Positions 28,400 to 40,188 are shown, counted from the first letter of the stretch. The stretch: 64,000 nucleotides of DNA from Archegozetes longisetosus (GCA_018873245.2 JAEMBT020000002.1:1742001-1806000), one strand, 5' to 3'. Numbers and translations: made by a program. Notes: a model not told the origin generated them from the sequence alone.

Positions 28400-31300
28400 G
28401 TAAGTTTTAAGTCCATCGGATTTTTGGCATATTATTTGAGTTTTTATCAGGAGGAGCAGGATAAGTGACTTGCTTTGTAGCTTGCACCTGCCCTATTCTT
28501 CCGACAAACAATTTGTTTATTCAAATTATGATTTATTTTTGTTATGAAATTTTTTATACAGATCACAAAATCATTGTTATTGATAGTCGAAGATATCAAT
28601 GATAACACGCCCGTCTTTAGGCCTTATCGAACGTCATTGACATTATCAGAGGCTTCGCGTCCGGGAATTATCGAAACTATTGAAGCTTTTGATTCAGATG
28701 AGGGTAGATTTGGTCAAGTCTTGTACCAGTTATTGGTTAGAAATATTTTTTGTGCCAAAACTTGAAAACATTTTCTAAAAATATATACTTTTTACCGAAA
28801 TTCTTTAGGATAACGACAACCAAGAGTCATCGACGCCTTCGAGTACTTTCTCTATCGAAACAGTTGAAGGTATTTATGGTTTAAGTATTTTTTTTCTATC
28901 TATTAGTAAATAGATTTGAGTTTTAGAAAAGTTATCATTAAGTAAATTGTTGCGAAAACCTATTAGTTTAATGGATCGGTTCATGACCATATTTGAGACT
29001 ATATTTTAAGGAGAAAAAATCAAATTTATTTTCCATTTAATAGTTTTATTTAGCGATAAGTAATTTTTAGGTTCAAACAACTTTTCATATTAAGTTATTT
29101 ATAAAATGATTGACTTTTATGCTACCTCTTGCATAAAATTATACAGAAATATTTGTCTTAAAGAGTTTTGATAGAAGTTCTCCAATTGTATGAAGTGATC
29201 GTCAACTTTAATGAAATTTGACAAAATGTTGTCATATATAGTGAATAATCTGTTTACATGTTTTAGTATGGAACTCAGGAACTATTGCTTAATTATTTTC
29301 ATTAAATTATTGAATAAAGAAGTGCTAGTATCTTTACTTTGAAATAATCTCGATCGATATGAGTTCGATTACCAATATTAAACTTAGATAAGACATAGAT
29401 CAGTTACGGACAATTATCTTTGGACTGGTTATTCTGCAAGAAGTTAAAACTGGCTAATTTGCATCTGATTACGTGAATCGAACGATCATAACAACGACGA
29501 ACATTTGTATTGAAATGTGCTAAATCCCTAACTTAACGCTAACAAATTGCTTTAGTAAATGTTTGATCGCTTAGTTTCCAGATTTTTTAAGGTTCGTCAA
29601 TTTTTTAATATTCACTTCTACTCAACTCTCCCTTTTTATAGAGCTATCTATTCTATTAAAGTTGTGGTCAATCTCAAACTCAAAACAGGTCGATTCAAAT
29701 TTATTTTGTCCGCCATTTTTGTCCACTTATTTTTATGAATTGAATGTAAACTTTTTATTAGTTTCTTACAACTGCCCGCAATATCATTCAATAGTTATAA
29801 TGAATAAAAGAGAACTCTAGCTCTTAAATAAACTGCGCAAATCAAAATATTGGGTAAAATATAGCCTAAACGTAAATCAAATTTCGTGTTCTCATCAAAT
29901 ATGACTCGTGTTCGCTCTTTTTAGAGTTTGACAATCATTAAAAGCAAAAATTGCTGATAAATATGCTTTCATCGATTCATTAGTACTATAGATTGTTCAC
30001 ACAATTTATTCCAGCTGTTAGTTGATAATATCGTTGTTTTGATTAGTAATAAAGTTCTGTCTAAAACCAATACATAACTATTACTTATGATTTCAATATA
30101 AATGAACAGAAAATATCTTTACTTAAAGTTTAACTGCAAGCTTAAAATCTAAAACACGTATTAATTTGCTTAGATCGAGTTGAATGAAATTACACATAAA
30201 TGTCATAATGAAAAATAAATTTAATTTGTTTGCGAAAAGCTTTTTGGCTTTGAGCTGAACATAATTGTATGAATAAGTGGGACAGTTATCTCAACTCAAA
30301 ACAAATTCATTTATATTTAATTTGTCAACTAAATGATAGGCAAAGGCGTTATTAGTCTAGTGGGTTCACTGGATTACGAACGCAAATCTATTTATCAATT
30401 ACGAGTTTTGGCTATCGATCGTGCGGTCGAAGGCGATCGGCGAACAGCTACTGCTGCAATCGTCGTACAAGTCGAAGACGCAGAAGACGAGCCGCCTGTC
30501 TTTACATTTGTGCCATCAGTCACCAGGATAGCAGAAGACCTACCCATTGGGGCACCAGTCCTCCACGTGACAGCAGTGGACGGAGACCGAGGAGTTAACA
30601 ATGCGGTCACATATCGTATTCTCCGCGGCGATCGCGGATTGTTTACCATTAACTCAAATACGGGTTTGGTTTCAGTTGCAGGACTTTTAGATCGCGAAAG
30701 TGCCATAAATAGTGACCAAAACTCGGCTGGAGCTTATATTTTAGAGATAGAGGCCACAGAAGTTACTGTGGCTGTGTTTCCACCGCCATCGGTGACTACT
30801 GAAGTTACTGTTATTTTGACTGATGTTAACGACGAGTCGCCACAGTTTCGGGCAAAACAGTATGTGGCAGAAATCAATGAGAACTCGCCAAATGATATGC
30901 CGGTCACTTTTGTTGGCGACTCTGGCCCACAAGTTTTTGATTTAGATCAAGGAAATAATGGATCTTTTAGCGTGTCTATTGAATGGGAGAATAAGGCTTT
31001 TGAGGATGTGTTTTATGTAACACCCAATCAGGGCATTAATGAAGCGTCGATTATGTTGAGAGTTAAGGATTCGTTGAGATTGGATTATGAGAAGATTAAT
31101 ACCATTAGATTGAAACTAATTGCAAAAGAGAAGACCAATCGAAGTAATGCTAGATTCAGTTCAGCTCAAGTCACCGTCAATATAAAGGTTAGTCAAATAT
31201 TAATTATTAAACAATAGTATCTTCAAAAATATTAGATATTAGAAAGTTACAAAAACTTTTCATCATTTTGGACAATCATAAAAAATACTGTTTATTTGAA

Positions 31301-34300
31301 CAAAAGGATAAGTTTGTGCTATAAAAGTAGTCACTTATCTGGTTTTTCTCATCAAACCATTTGATTTTAAATAGTTTTCAAGTTTTGAAGTAAATCTTAA
31401 AATATTGAAAGATCTTTTTGTCAAAATTTTTCTCATATTTTCACAAAGGTTAGATATGTAGTTCTATTTTTCAGACATATTGTTATCGAAAATAAATTTT
31501 TTCAGATAATGAACTGATTTTTAATTTCTAATTGCATTTTTTAATAAAACAGGACGTAAATGATAATATCCCGCAATTCGATCGCGACCTATACTACGGA
31601 TCAGTTCCAGAGAACGCACTAAAGGGCACAACAGTCGCTAAAATTAACGCACGAGATATTGATTCCGGTATTTACGGAACAGCCGGTATTCAGTACACAG
31701 AAATTCGGGGCGAAATGTCTTCAACTCTGAACTTAGATCCAATGTCAGGAGTTATAACAGTGAAGACATCCGAGCATAATTTCGACCGTGAGATGTCTGC
31801 TCAACACTTCTTAATAGTCGAGGCCAGAGATGCAAACGGTTCGGGGAATAGAAATACGGTTCAATTGATTTTAAATATAACTGATGTTAACGATTGTCGA
31901 CCGAAGTTCTTTCATGATAAATATGAGGCACGAATTTATGAGAATAATAATGATTTTGATCAACCGATTCGTATTACGGCTTTTGACGAGGACCTGAGTG
32001 GTTCGCCTAATTCTGAGATAAGATATCTAATACTCACGAGTGATAATCAATACTCTTCTAATTTTACAATCGATGATATTTCTGGGCGTTTGAGAGTTAA
32101 GCACCCGTTAGATTTCGAGAGCATTCCTGGACCTAAAAGTAAATATCGAAATAAAATACACATTAATCTATAATTTAAACTAATTCTTTTTATACTTTAT
32201 CAATCTAAATCACTCAATATTCTTATGGTTCATCATTGTTCTAGTTAATGTTTAAATTTAATTCAATTTACGAACCGTTTTATATTAGATTTTACAAAAA
32301 TTTTCTTAACTTGAATAAGTTTTTCTAATCAATTTACTCAACTATAATAAAGACTATTTTCAATTTACTTTTAGGTGATTCCCGAAACATATCATTAACA
32401 GTAAGAGCCTTCGATTTAGGCGAACCTCGACTTTATTCCGATACTCACGTAATCGTTCATATCTATGATCTCAACGATCATTCACCACAATTCACTAAAA
32501 CATTATATACAAAATCAATTCCCGAAGATATACGCGACGGATCAATGGTCTTACAGGTCTCAGCCATCGATGACGACCATTCGCCAGGCAACTCGAGAGT
32601 CTATTACCGAATAGTTTCCGGAGCTTTAGATAAGTTCATAATCGACGCTAATACAGGTGTTATATCAGTGGCCACTGGCGCTAATCTCGATCCCGATCGC
32701 TCGTACCCGAAGAAGACCTGGTATCTAATGTCTGTCATGGCTTTGGACTCGAGTTTTGGGTCAGAACAGAGGTCTTCGACAGCTACAGTTAATATAACCA
32801 TAGTTGATGTCAATAATAAGGCGCCAGAATTTATTGATAATCCGATAGCTGTTGTTCCTGAAGACGCACCGAACCAGTTTTTTGTGACCAAAGTTTCAGC
32901 AATCGATTTAGACGATAAGCCTGTTTTGAGATATTCTATTGATTATAGTAAAAGTGAGGCCAGGAATGAGTTTGGCGCTACTGTTGATTACAACCTATTT
33001 GTCGATTCGTTTTCTATTAACCCATTGGATGGTTCGATAAGAGTTGTTAAGATTCTTGATCGGGAGTTATGGGATCAGATTAAACTTCATTTGGTTGTTG
33101 AAGATATAGCTGCCACTACTAAAGGACAGAAAGCAAAATGTATTTATGATTGTTTGAAATTCATTTTTAAACTGAAAACCTAGTTTTAGATGGATTTTTC
33201 ACTATTTTCGTGTGTTCCTATTAGTAGTAGAATTTTTGCTTGATTCAAGAACCTCTTTAACTGTTTTATTCTCTCTTTTTGATTACTTTAATGTATTAAA
33301 CTTTGAATGAGCGAGATAACAAAATATTTTGATCAAATTATTGTCTATTGATAGCAACACTAACAATCCGAATATTAGACGTTAACGACAATAGACCGCA
33401 ATTTGTTCAGCAATTGTATCGTGGAGTCATCACCGAAAACGCAATAGCTGGAACACCAATACTGACCGTAAACGCAGACGATGCCGACACTAATAAGAGT
33501 GTCAGCTATTCATTGGAAGGAAGACAAGAATTGTTACAACTAATTAAAATAAACCCAAAAACTGGCGAAGTCTCGGTCTCTGAACGCATCGATCGTGAGA
33601 GACATAGTTGGATTAATGTAACAGTTCGAGCATCAGACTCTGGTCAACCACCGCTCACTGGTTTGGCTCTTTTGTCGATTCAAGTTCTAGACGAGAACGA
33701 TAACAATCCTGTTTTTGTTGGCGATCAGAGACAGTCGTTCACTATAGCAGAAGACGCACCGATCGGGTCATTAGTAGCACAGGTCAGTGCTCGCGATGAT
33801 GATACAGGAGTTTTCGGGAAAGTCACGTATTTGTTGGATTCGAGTTCGACTTTGGGCAAATTTAAGATCGACAGAGAAACGGTATTTCAGTTTTCTGGAT
33901 TTCATAACTGAATTTTTTGTACTGGATTTCCAATGTATTATTTATAAGAAAACTTTTTTCAATTATGAATGAGTTCTTCCTGTATTTTAATAATTTTTTG
34001 TATTCAAGTAACTTTTTTCGATGTTTAAGAAGTCTTTCACTTTTAAGATAAATTTTTTTAACTAAAAAATTTTTCCATCCTTGAATAACTTTATTATGTC
34101 TAAACAATGGCTTTAAATGAGTTTTTGTATTGAATTTTCAATTTTTTCCCGTTAAACTGTATTTTAAAAGTTACATTTTTCAATTGATATTTTTCTGATT
34201 TATAAGGGCTCTATTGTCGTGGCTGGAGTTTTGAATCGTGAAGAAGTTTCTCAGTATAAGTTATTGGTTCAGGCGTGGGATAACTATGAATATGGGTTCA

Positions 34301-37300
34301 CGACTGGAGAGTCGAGAAAAGCATTTAAAACAATAACTATTACCATAACTGATGTTAATGACGAGATACCGGTTATTATTCCCCAATTGGGTGACTGCGC
34401 GGTCATTAATGAATTTCATCCAATCAGAGATATGATTACTTTTGTTAATGCCATCGATGCTGACGACGGTATGAATATGTTTGAGTTGATCCTTACTTTA
34501 ATTGATTCTTTGCTCAAGTTCTATATAGAGTTTTTAAAAGTTAAATATATGCTTTGAGAACAATATAAGCAAATGTTGTGAACCCGGTCACTTATACGGT
34601 TGTTTCAACATACCACATTATAAAATAAATTATTATCAAAATTTTCGAAAAGAAATTAGTTTTTAATTACTGTAGGGAGTTTCGCTTTACTTCTAAATAA
34701 TTGCATTTTGTTCGTAGGTCTTTTTGAGTCAAAACATAATTTTTCTTTCGAGTTCTAGAGATTCAGTTTTCCAATCAAAATTAATTCAAACCTTTGTCAG
34801 CTTTTAAAAAAATCTTATTTGCTGTTACTTTACACAAAATTTTCCTTAAAATAAGCTTTAGCCAAATATCGTCACTAATGAGATTGAACTCGAATTTCAA
34901 TCACTCAGAAACTAATTTATCAGTAATTTTTCTAAAAATTAACTAAAATCTAAATCTATTCGAATAGCGAATACCCCCAATGGTCGCGTATCGTTCAGTA
35001 TAGTTGACGGAAACAGCGATCGGTTATTCGATTTCGAACAGTCGCCGCCAAACGCCGCAAAACTGGTTTCCAGATTTTCACTTCGAGGTCGAGTCGGCAA
35101 CTATTCCCTAACCGTAAAAGCCTCGGACGGTGGACAACCGGTTAAAACATCGACATCAAAAGTGAGAATATGTGTAATAGATGTGAATGACCACAACCCG
35201 ATGTTCGTTAAGCCACCGGCAAATATGACTATAAGAGTAGCAGAAAATGCGACAGTTGGCTCGCAGGTAGTGGAGGTCCTAGCTGTTGATGACGACAGTG
35301 GCCCTAACGCTTTGGTCAGATATAAGTTAAGACAATTACCAAACGGTCACTGGAAGTCATTTAAGATCAACGAAGTCACAGGTGTTATAACTGTTGCTAA
35401 ACTGTTGGATAGAGAATCACAAAGAGTTCATGAGTTGAGAGTTCAAGCTTACGATTTGGGTGAACCGACATCGCTGTCCACTGATCTCGATCTCACCATT
35501 TTGGTCACCAATGTCGATGATTTTGAGCCCGAGTTCACTCAAGATGTGTTTCAAGTGGTTTTTACTGAAAATACACTTCCAGGTAAGCAGTGTTTTCAAT
35601 TATTTTTACGGCTTTTGATTGAGTGGTATATTTGTTGCATTTGCAATTTAAAGCTATAGCTAGCATATCATTTGAATTAAACAAGTTCAAACATCTGCTC
35701 TCCTGATAGATTTTCATTATTACTTTTTAATGTTCATTTTTATAATAGTTCGATTGTATTTTCACAATTGTAATTCGAGTTCAAAACTGCAATAATCAAA
35801 TAATCCAATTTACTCGGAATTGGCATTTGCTGTAAAAATTTTTTCTAAACAAAATATGCTTTAAATGATAGGTAATTATTAAAGATTTTAAGTTTTCGGT
35901 CTGATTTGGGCTGAAATGCATTTTTTGAAATTTTATAATTAATTCAAGTTTAAGTTTGCCTCTGATTTGCCTCTCAAGTTGTGAGTTTGCTATAATTAGA
36001 ACTGAGTTCGATTCATAAAAGATTTTACGCATTCATCAAAATCTTTCAAAATCTATTAATGTTCAAATGGTTATAAACCATTTTTTAGAATAATTTATTA
36101 TAAAATGCTAAACCCAATTAATATTATTAATTAATTTTATAAAATTACTCATCAAAAATATCGTAACGAATTAACTCAAATATGAGAATATGAGAATACC
36201 ACGATGTTTATTGCTCTACTTGAGAGGGAAACCTAAACTTGAATTAATTATAAAATTTCAAAAAATGCATTTCAGCCCAAATCAGACCGAAAACTTAAAA
36301 TCTTTAATAATTACCTATCATTTAAAGCATATTTTGTTTTTAAAAAAAATTACAGCAAATGCCAATCCCGAGTTAGTTAAGTTTATAAAAATAATTTTTA
36401 AAACTTCTATATCTATGAAATTAGTCACGCTCTTAGTTTTTCTTTAATTATATACAAATTTTAACGACTCATTTTCGTTCAAATTTTTCAAGTTTTATAA
36501 TGGAATAATCAATCCTTTTCAAAAATTATCTTACTTCTTTGGAATATACTTTAAAGCAATAGTTTATAAAAAAAATATTTTGATTCTGAACTTAGTAAAA
36601 TGTTTGCTAACTTTAAGCGAGTTTATTAGTAAAATTAGTAAAAGTTTTGTCGATAATTAGCCTGGTGATAGAAATATAAATTGATTCTTATCAATTTTAG
36701 AACTTTTCAAACCAAAGTTTTGGCCCAACTTCTCTCTGAGATGGTATCTCAAAGGCTTAATTGAAATTATTTAGAACTAATAGCTCGAATTTCTGTGAAC
36801 TGCTAAAGTGAACGAGATTTTATTTATCTAGTTTAGGTTTAGAAAGAAAGCCTCACATTTGAAACCTTCAAATAACTTAATTTTTAATCATTTTCTATAA
36901 ACCTAAACCCCATAAAAACAGAAATAGAGAAATACAAATTGCTACCGACTATCGACAAAGACGACTACGACCTCAACGACCCGGCAGTTGGCTTCAAAAC
37001 TATTCCCTGTTATTATATCGTTGGTGGTGATGGTGGTGATCGCTTCAAATTGAACACATTTACGCACGAACTAACGACAACTGTCTCTTTGGATCGTGAA
37101 GAGAAAGATAATTACACTCTTATAGTACAGGCTACTAATGACTGTTTCAAAGTTCCACCAATGATATCGAAGTTCGATCAAAGAGACAATTCGTTACTTC
37201 AAGTACTGGTTGGTGTCCGCGATGTAAATGATAATCCCCCGAAAATGGTCACAAAGGTCTTTACTGGCGGCTTCACGACTGATATAGACTTCGGAACTGT

Positions 37301-40004
37301 TTTTATGGAAGTGAAAGCTATTGATAAGGATATCGGGAGTAATTCTGTTGTCAATTATTTTATTATTTCTGAAGTCAAGCAGTCATTGACTGAAGGATTG
37401 GATACTATTAGTAGCGAACCATTTATTATAAATCGGATTACAGGCGAAATCAGTCTTAATTTTGATCCCCAGAAGGATATGAAAGGATATTTCGAGTTCG
37501 ATGTCTTGGCCAACGATACCGACGGACTCGCAGACAGTGCCAAAGTCTATGTAACTATGGATTAGTTTTTAGTTTTTGTGATGTTTTTACTAATTTTAGA
37601 TTTTTGAACTTTTTTAGATCTATTTACTAAGAGATGACCAGAGAGTGAGATTTGTGTTAAGACTTACGCCTCAAGAGTTGAGGGAAAAGTTGGATAAGTT
37701 TAGAGAGTATGTGACCTGTTGTATTTATGAGTAACTTCCTAGCGACCAAACTGAGACTTTCGATTTGTTTATTCAGGGCTTACCTAAATTTCGATCAACT
37801 CTATGTATATATATATTATAAAAACTTTGCGCTGATCTTCGCTTAGATTAAATATAAGTTTTAGTTAGAAATATTTTATTATAATATTTCAAACTTTCGG
37901 ATATACCATATCGAAAGTTTGGTTGAAAGTTGATATTATGATTAACAAACAGGCCAAACAGTCATTAAAATTGAAGAAGTAGCAGTCAATTTGACCATGT
38001 TACTGACAATTATCTATTGATTATTAAATTTAATTAATATTTTTGTCTAATCTGATAGTGTTTTGGGTAACATAACGGGCGCGACAGTTAATATCGATAG
38101 CTATAAGTTTCACGAGAAGAATGATGGATCAGTTGATAAGAAAAAGTATGAGATTCTCTCATTTAATTCAATTCACAATTAATTTTGTTTACTATTAACA
38201 GGACTGATCTTTACTTGCATTTTGTTAATCGTGAAGACAATAGTATTATTGAAGTCAATAATGTCTTGTCACTAATTGATAAGAATATTGAATATTTAGA
38301 TGAATTATACAAAGAATTCAACGTTTTAGTCAGTGAAGTGAGTATTTAAATAGTTTGCGAAAGAATAAGATAAGTGACAGCGTTTATAGTATTCACTTAT
38401 CTGGTTCTCAACAATAGTTTTGTTGATCAAATTTAAGTTTAGAGATTTGAAAACTAATGGTTTATTCTTGTATTGAAAAGCCTACACAGAATCTGGAATA
38501 CTTTTTGGAATGGGAGGACCAGTTGAAGGCATGTCTTTTAGGAACAACTGCTTTTTTGGCCTTACTATTAGTTCTTGTCACGTGTTTATGCCTTAACCAA
38601 AAGTCAAGGTATGAGGAAAATAAGTTTAAAAATTGACTTTTCTTATTGTGATTGAGTTAAACTTTATGTGTATAGATACGAACGACAACTAAAGGCTGCA
38701 ACGGTCACAGTGTTTGGTTCAGAGACTCAATTGACTCGATGTAATGTTCCGAATACTAACCAACATGCGAGCGAAGGCTCGAACCCGATGTGGATGACTG
38801 GATATGACAATCATTGGTATAAAGATGAGGAGCAGATCAGGTATGCATACAATTAAAAGAAAACTATCAATCAGTTAGTTTATTACACCTTAAGATATTT
38901 GACTAGAACTATATCGCTTCTTTATAGTTCATTTTGATCATAATTATTATTTATTGAAAATCTTTTCAAGTTATAGACTGTATAAAAAAGTTGACTTATA
39001 ACTAGAATTTTTTATCATTGTGTGCAAATTTCAAAAGCTCGAAAAGTCTTTTTAGATTGAAATATTTTTTTCAAGTGATAATTTCTCAAATAAACATAAT
39101 ATAACTTTTTATTAATCATTAAATTGTTTATTGAGAACTAACGAAATGCAGAACTATTACAAGCTGTGAATGAAAAATTAATACTATTTATTGAGTTCAA
39201 GTTATTGAGGTTTCACTAGTTTATTGAATGTAAAACTTATGTAAATTCTCGTACTATTCTTTTATTGATTGAATGCAAATTTGTTTTTTAAAGTCTAAAT
39301 CCGACTGAAAAAATTTTCAACATTAATTCAATTAATAAAATAATCCTAAGTTCCAAACGTTCAAAAAAATCTTATTTTTATTCTTATTTGAGTTTCTATA
39401 CTTTTATTTCTTATTGCAAATTTAATTTTCAAGTTGACATCCATTTAAACAATCGGTTAATTAATAAAATGTGTCAAATCCTAGCAATCAATCGACAGGC
39501 GGTAACTCACTGGACGAGAACGCGATCGCAGAGACCCATTCGCCGGACGACTCGCTGGACGGCAGCGCTGGTCGTGACTCTCACGGATCGAGTTCCACGA
39601 CCACTAACGATCGATCGGCTCTCTGTCGAGGACTAGCTGTGGGTCGAGTGACTCCACAAAACATAACTTTACCGAACAGTAATTGCCATCACGTTAGTGT
39701 TAGTCAAAATAGCAATCAATTCAATACTAATCATAACATTAAGAAAATAGCGCCAAAACCACCGACAAAGCCGTCAGCCAAACAAGTAGTGAATTGTAAT
39801 CGAGTTATCAGTTCTGGAGAGGAGACTCAACAACATTTAAGTCATAATCGAGTGACTTGCAATTCAAAGAATAGTATTAATAATGTTTATATCGAATCCT
39901 ATACCAATCACAGTAAGAGTGTTAATCATAATCCAAGTCATTTGCAAAATAATAATACTTTAAATCAGTTATCTTTAATGAATTTGGAAACAACTGAACT
40001 GTAA
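28016..40004 (+). CDS. Cad87A-like: Cad87A/CDH23-type long cadherin, 16 coding exons
   Basis: Type I membrane cadherin for calcium-dependent adhesion, reconstructed as 5,976 nt (1,991 aa). Exons: 28016-28399, 28562-28735, 28809-28869, 30340-31187, 31553-32138, 32375-33139, 33355-33881, 34207-34468, 34968-35582, 36922-37550, 37618-37706, 38059-38145, 38202-38337, 38481-38608, 38676-38840, 39485-40004. Every junction is GT/AG and keeps the frame. Seen: signal peptide (about 1-25), 14 extracellular cadherin repeats marked by linkers such as DINDNTP, DVNDNIP and DENDNNP, a membrane-proximal domain (about 1617-1735) beginning near LLRDDQRVRF, a membrane span (about 1738-1759), a juxtamembrane PNTN...EGSNPMW motif, and a C-terminal TTEL. 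From family knowledge, vertebrate CDH23 has the same RDDQRV-type domain, a PNTN...NPVW motif and a C-terminal ITEL, but 27 repeats. Fly Cad87A, at about 1,975 aa, matches the length better. The class is firm; orthology to Cad87A is inferred from size and architecture and would need a phylogeny. Confidence 0.85.
28562..28735 (+). CDS. Cadherin exon 2: EC1-EC2 linker and start of EC2
   Basis: Residues 129-186. It carries the canonical linker VEDINDNTPVF, then the first strands of EC2 with the EAFDSDEG calcium motif. The acceptor ends TTATACAG and the donor is TTG|GTTAGA, both phase 0. Confidence 0.82.
28809..28869 (+). CDS. Cadherin exon 3: short EC2 exon
   Basis: 61 nt, residues 187-206, beginning DNDNQESS and ending SIETVE. 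It is too short for an ORF scan but joins exons 2 and 4 in frame (phase 0 in, phase 1 out). The joined product reads SIETVEGKGVISL, as expected for mid-repeat strands. It is followed by a 1,470-bp intron. Confidence 0.75.
30340..31187 (+). CDS. Cadherin exon 4: end of EC2, EC3, EC4
   Basis: Residues 206-489. The end of EC2 has LDYERKSIYQLRV and an unusual linker VEDAEDEPPVF. EC3 has AVDGDRG and LLDRES and ends LTDVNDESPQF. EC4 runs to the exon end and its strand pattern (TPNQGINEASIMLRV) resembles EC4 of CDH23 and CDHR1. GC content is clearly higher than in the flanking introns. Donor AAG|GTTAGT, phase 0. Confidence 0.87.
31553..32138 (+). CDS. Cadherin exon 5: EC4-EC5 linker, EC5, most of EC6
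   Basis: Residues 490-684. The exon begins with the linker DVNDNIPQF. EC5 contains ARDIDSG, NFDREM and VEARDANG and ends ITDVNDCRPKF. EC6 follows with AFDEDLSG and LDFES. The acceptor ends AAAACAG; the donor AAAA|GTAAAT leaves phase 1. Confidence 0.86.
32375..33139 (+). CDS. Cadherin exon 6: end of EC6, EC7, most of EC8
   Basis: Residues 685-939. EC6 ends YDLNDHSPQF. EC7 has AIDDDHS, NTGVISV and the linker VDVNNKAPEF, where the last Asp of DxND is Asn. EC8 has AIDLDDK and LDREL. The donor AAAAT|GTATTT was chosen because phase 1 then joins exon 7 in frame to give KSTLTIRILDVNDN. Confidence 0.83.
33355..33881 (+). CDS. Cadherin exon 7: EC8-EC9 linker, EC9, most of EC10
   Basis: Residues 940-1115. 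It has RILDVNDNRPQF, EC9 with NADDADTN and RIDRER, the linker QVLDENDNNPVF, then EC10 with SARDDDTG and KIDRET. Acceptor TTGATAG, donor ACG|GTATTT in phase 0. Confidence 0.86.
34207..34468 (+). CDS. Cadherin exon 8: end of EC10, start of EC11
   Basis: Residues 1116-1202. It reads SIVVAGVLNREEVSQYKL, then the linker TITDVNDEIPVI and the EC11 calcium motif NAIDADD. Donor GACGACG|GTATGA, phase 1. The EC11 start has GDCAVINEFHP where most repeats have an xENxP motif. Confidence 0.84.
34968..35582 (+). CDS. Cadherin exon 9: EC11, EC12, start of EC13
   Basis: Residues 1203-1407. EC11 continues as GRVSFSIVDGNSDRLF and KASDGGQP and ends VIDVNDHNPMF. EC12 has AVDDDSG and LLDRES and ends VTNVDDFEPEF, a degenerate linker. 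EC13 opens with VVFTENTLP. The 5' part (34968-35161) has no ATG and is seen only by following the frame. The intron after it is 1,339 bp. Confidence 0.84.
35812..36373. repeat. Inverted repeat (fold-back) inside cadherin intron 9
   Basis: Arms of about 165 bp at 35812-35982 and 36215-36373 are near-perfect reverse complements (shared GGGCTGAAATGCATTTTTTG / CAAAAAATGCATTTCAGCCC). They are separated by about 230 bp of AT-rich sequence. The two apparent ORFs with matching peptides on opposite strands here are simply the two arms. Likely an old fold-back or MITE insertion. Confidence 0.8.
36922..37550 (+). CDS. Cadherin exon 10: EC13 and EC14
   Basis: Residues 1408-1617. It starts EIEKYKLLPTIDKDD. 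EC13 has SLDREEKDNYTL and ends GVRDVNDNPPKM. EC14 has AIDKDIGSN and NRITGEISL. The splice site is TAT|GTAACT; an in-frame stop lies in the following intron, so splicing is required. GGCGTTT-type donors are absent. Confidence 0.83.
37618..37706 (+). CDS. Cadherin exon 11: start of membrane-proximal domain
   Basis: Residues 1618-1647, reading IYLLRDDQRVRFVL and then LTPQELREKLDKFR. This matches the segment after the last repeat of CDH23 (IYILRDDQRV...). The donor GA|GTATGT (phase 2) is preferred to the weaker GTGACC eight bases later because it keeps the frame with exon 12. Confidence 0.8.
38059..38145 (+). CDS. Cadherin exon 12: membrane-proximal domain, middle
   Basis: 87 nt, residues 1647-1676: VLGNITGATVNIDSYKF then a charged loop with DGSVDKKK. 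It corresponds to the NITGAIVNTDN region of CDH23. Phase 2 in and out, acceptor CTGATAG, donor AAAAA|GTATGA. Confidence 0.8.
38202..38337 (+). CDS. Cadherin exon 13: membrane-proximal domain, end
   Basis: Residues 1677-1721: TDLYLHFVNREDNS, then VLSLIDKNIEYLDELY and FNVLVSE. This parallels the CDH23 segment with HVVNRDTN and NVLDVQ. Donor GAA|GTGAGT, phase 0. Confidence 0.8.
38481..38608 (+). CDS. Cadherin exon 14: transmembrane segment
   Basis: Residues 1722-1764. A stem (NLEYFLEWEDQLK) leads into a 22-residue hydrophobic helix (ACLLGTTAFLALLLVLVTCL) and a short cytoplasmic NQKSR stop-transfer. Donor AAG|GTATGA, phase 2. Confidence 0.85.
38676..38840 (+). CDS. Cadherin exon 15: juxtamembrane cytoplasmic motif
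   Basis: Residues 1764-1819: YERQLKAATVTVFG, then NVPNTNQHASEGSNPMW and YDNHWYKDEEQIR. The PNTN...G(S/A)NP(x)W motif is shared with CDH23. This is the best family marker in the tail. Donor CAG|GTATGC, phase 2. Confidence 0.84.
39485..40004 (+). CDS. Cadherin exon 16: cytoplasmic tail with PDZ-binding end
   Basis: Residues 1819-1991. Acceptor CCTAG|C gives SNQSTGGNSLDEN, then an acidic/Ser-rich stretch and a long Asn/Ser/His-rich low-complexity tail with a proline patch (APKPPTKPSAK). It ends LMNLETTEL; TTEL is a class I PDZ ligand, and CDH23 ends similarly. No catenin-binding region of classical cadherins is visible. A downstream AG at 39497-39498 is a less favoured acceptor because it would shift the frame. 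Confidence 0.84.
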
Positions 40005-40188
40005 ATAGCGTTTTAAAGACTTTTCTGCTGAGGAATAAGAGATCAAACTTTTATCGTCTCTCATGTAAAATTTTTTGAAATTTTTTAGATATTTTTGTAC
40101 AAATTTTTCCTTAAAGTTTTTTATCTGTTTTGATATTTTTCTATAACTTATTATGTATTAAATTTATAGAAGCATCGAAACTATTCTT

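Noticed and set aside
30395-30706. 103-codon minus-strand frame opposite the cadherin
   Set aside because: It is antisense to cadherin exon 4, which has clear EC motifs; its composition (Ser/Arg/Thr-rich) is what the reverse of that exon yields.
32604-32891. 95-codon minus-strand frame
   Set aside because: Antisense shadow of cadherin exon 6.
35796-36447. Two frames with matching peptides on opposite strands
   Set aside because: They are the two arms of an intronic inverted repeat, so the similarity of the peptides comes from the DNA duplication and not from conserved coding.
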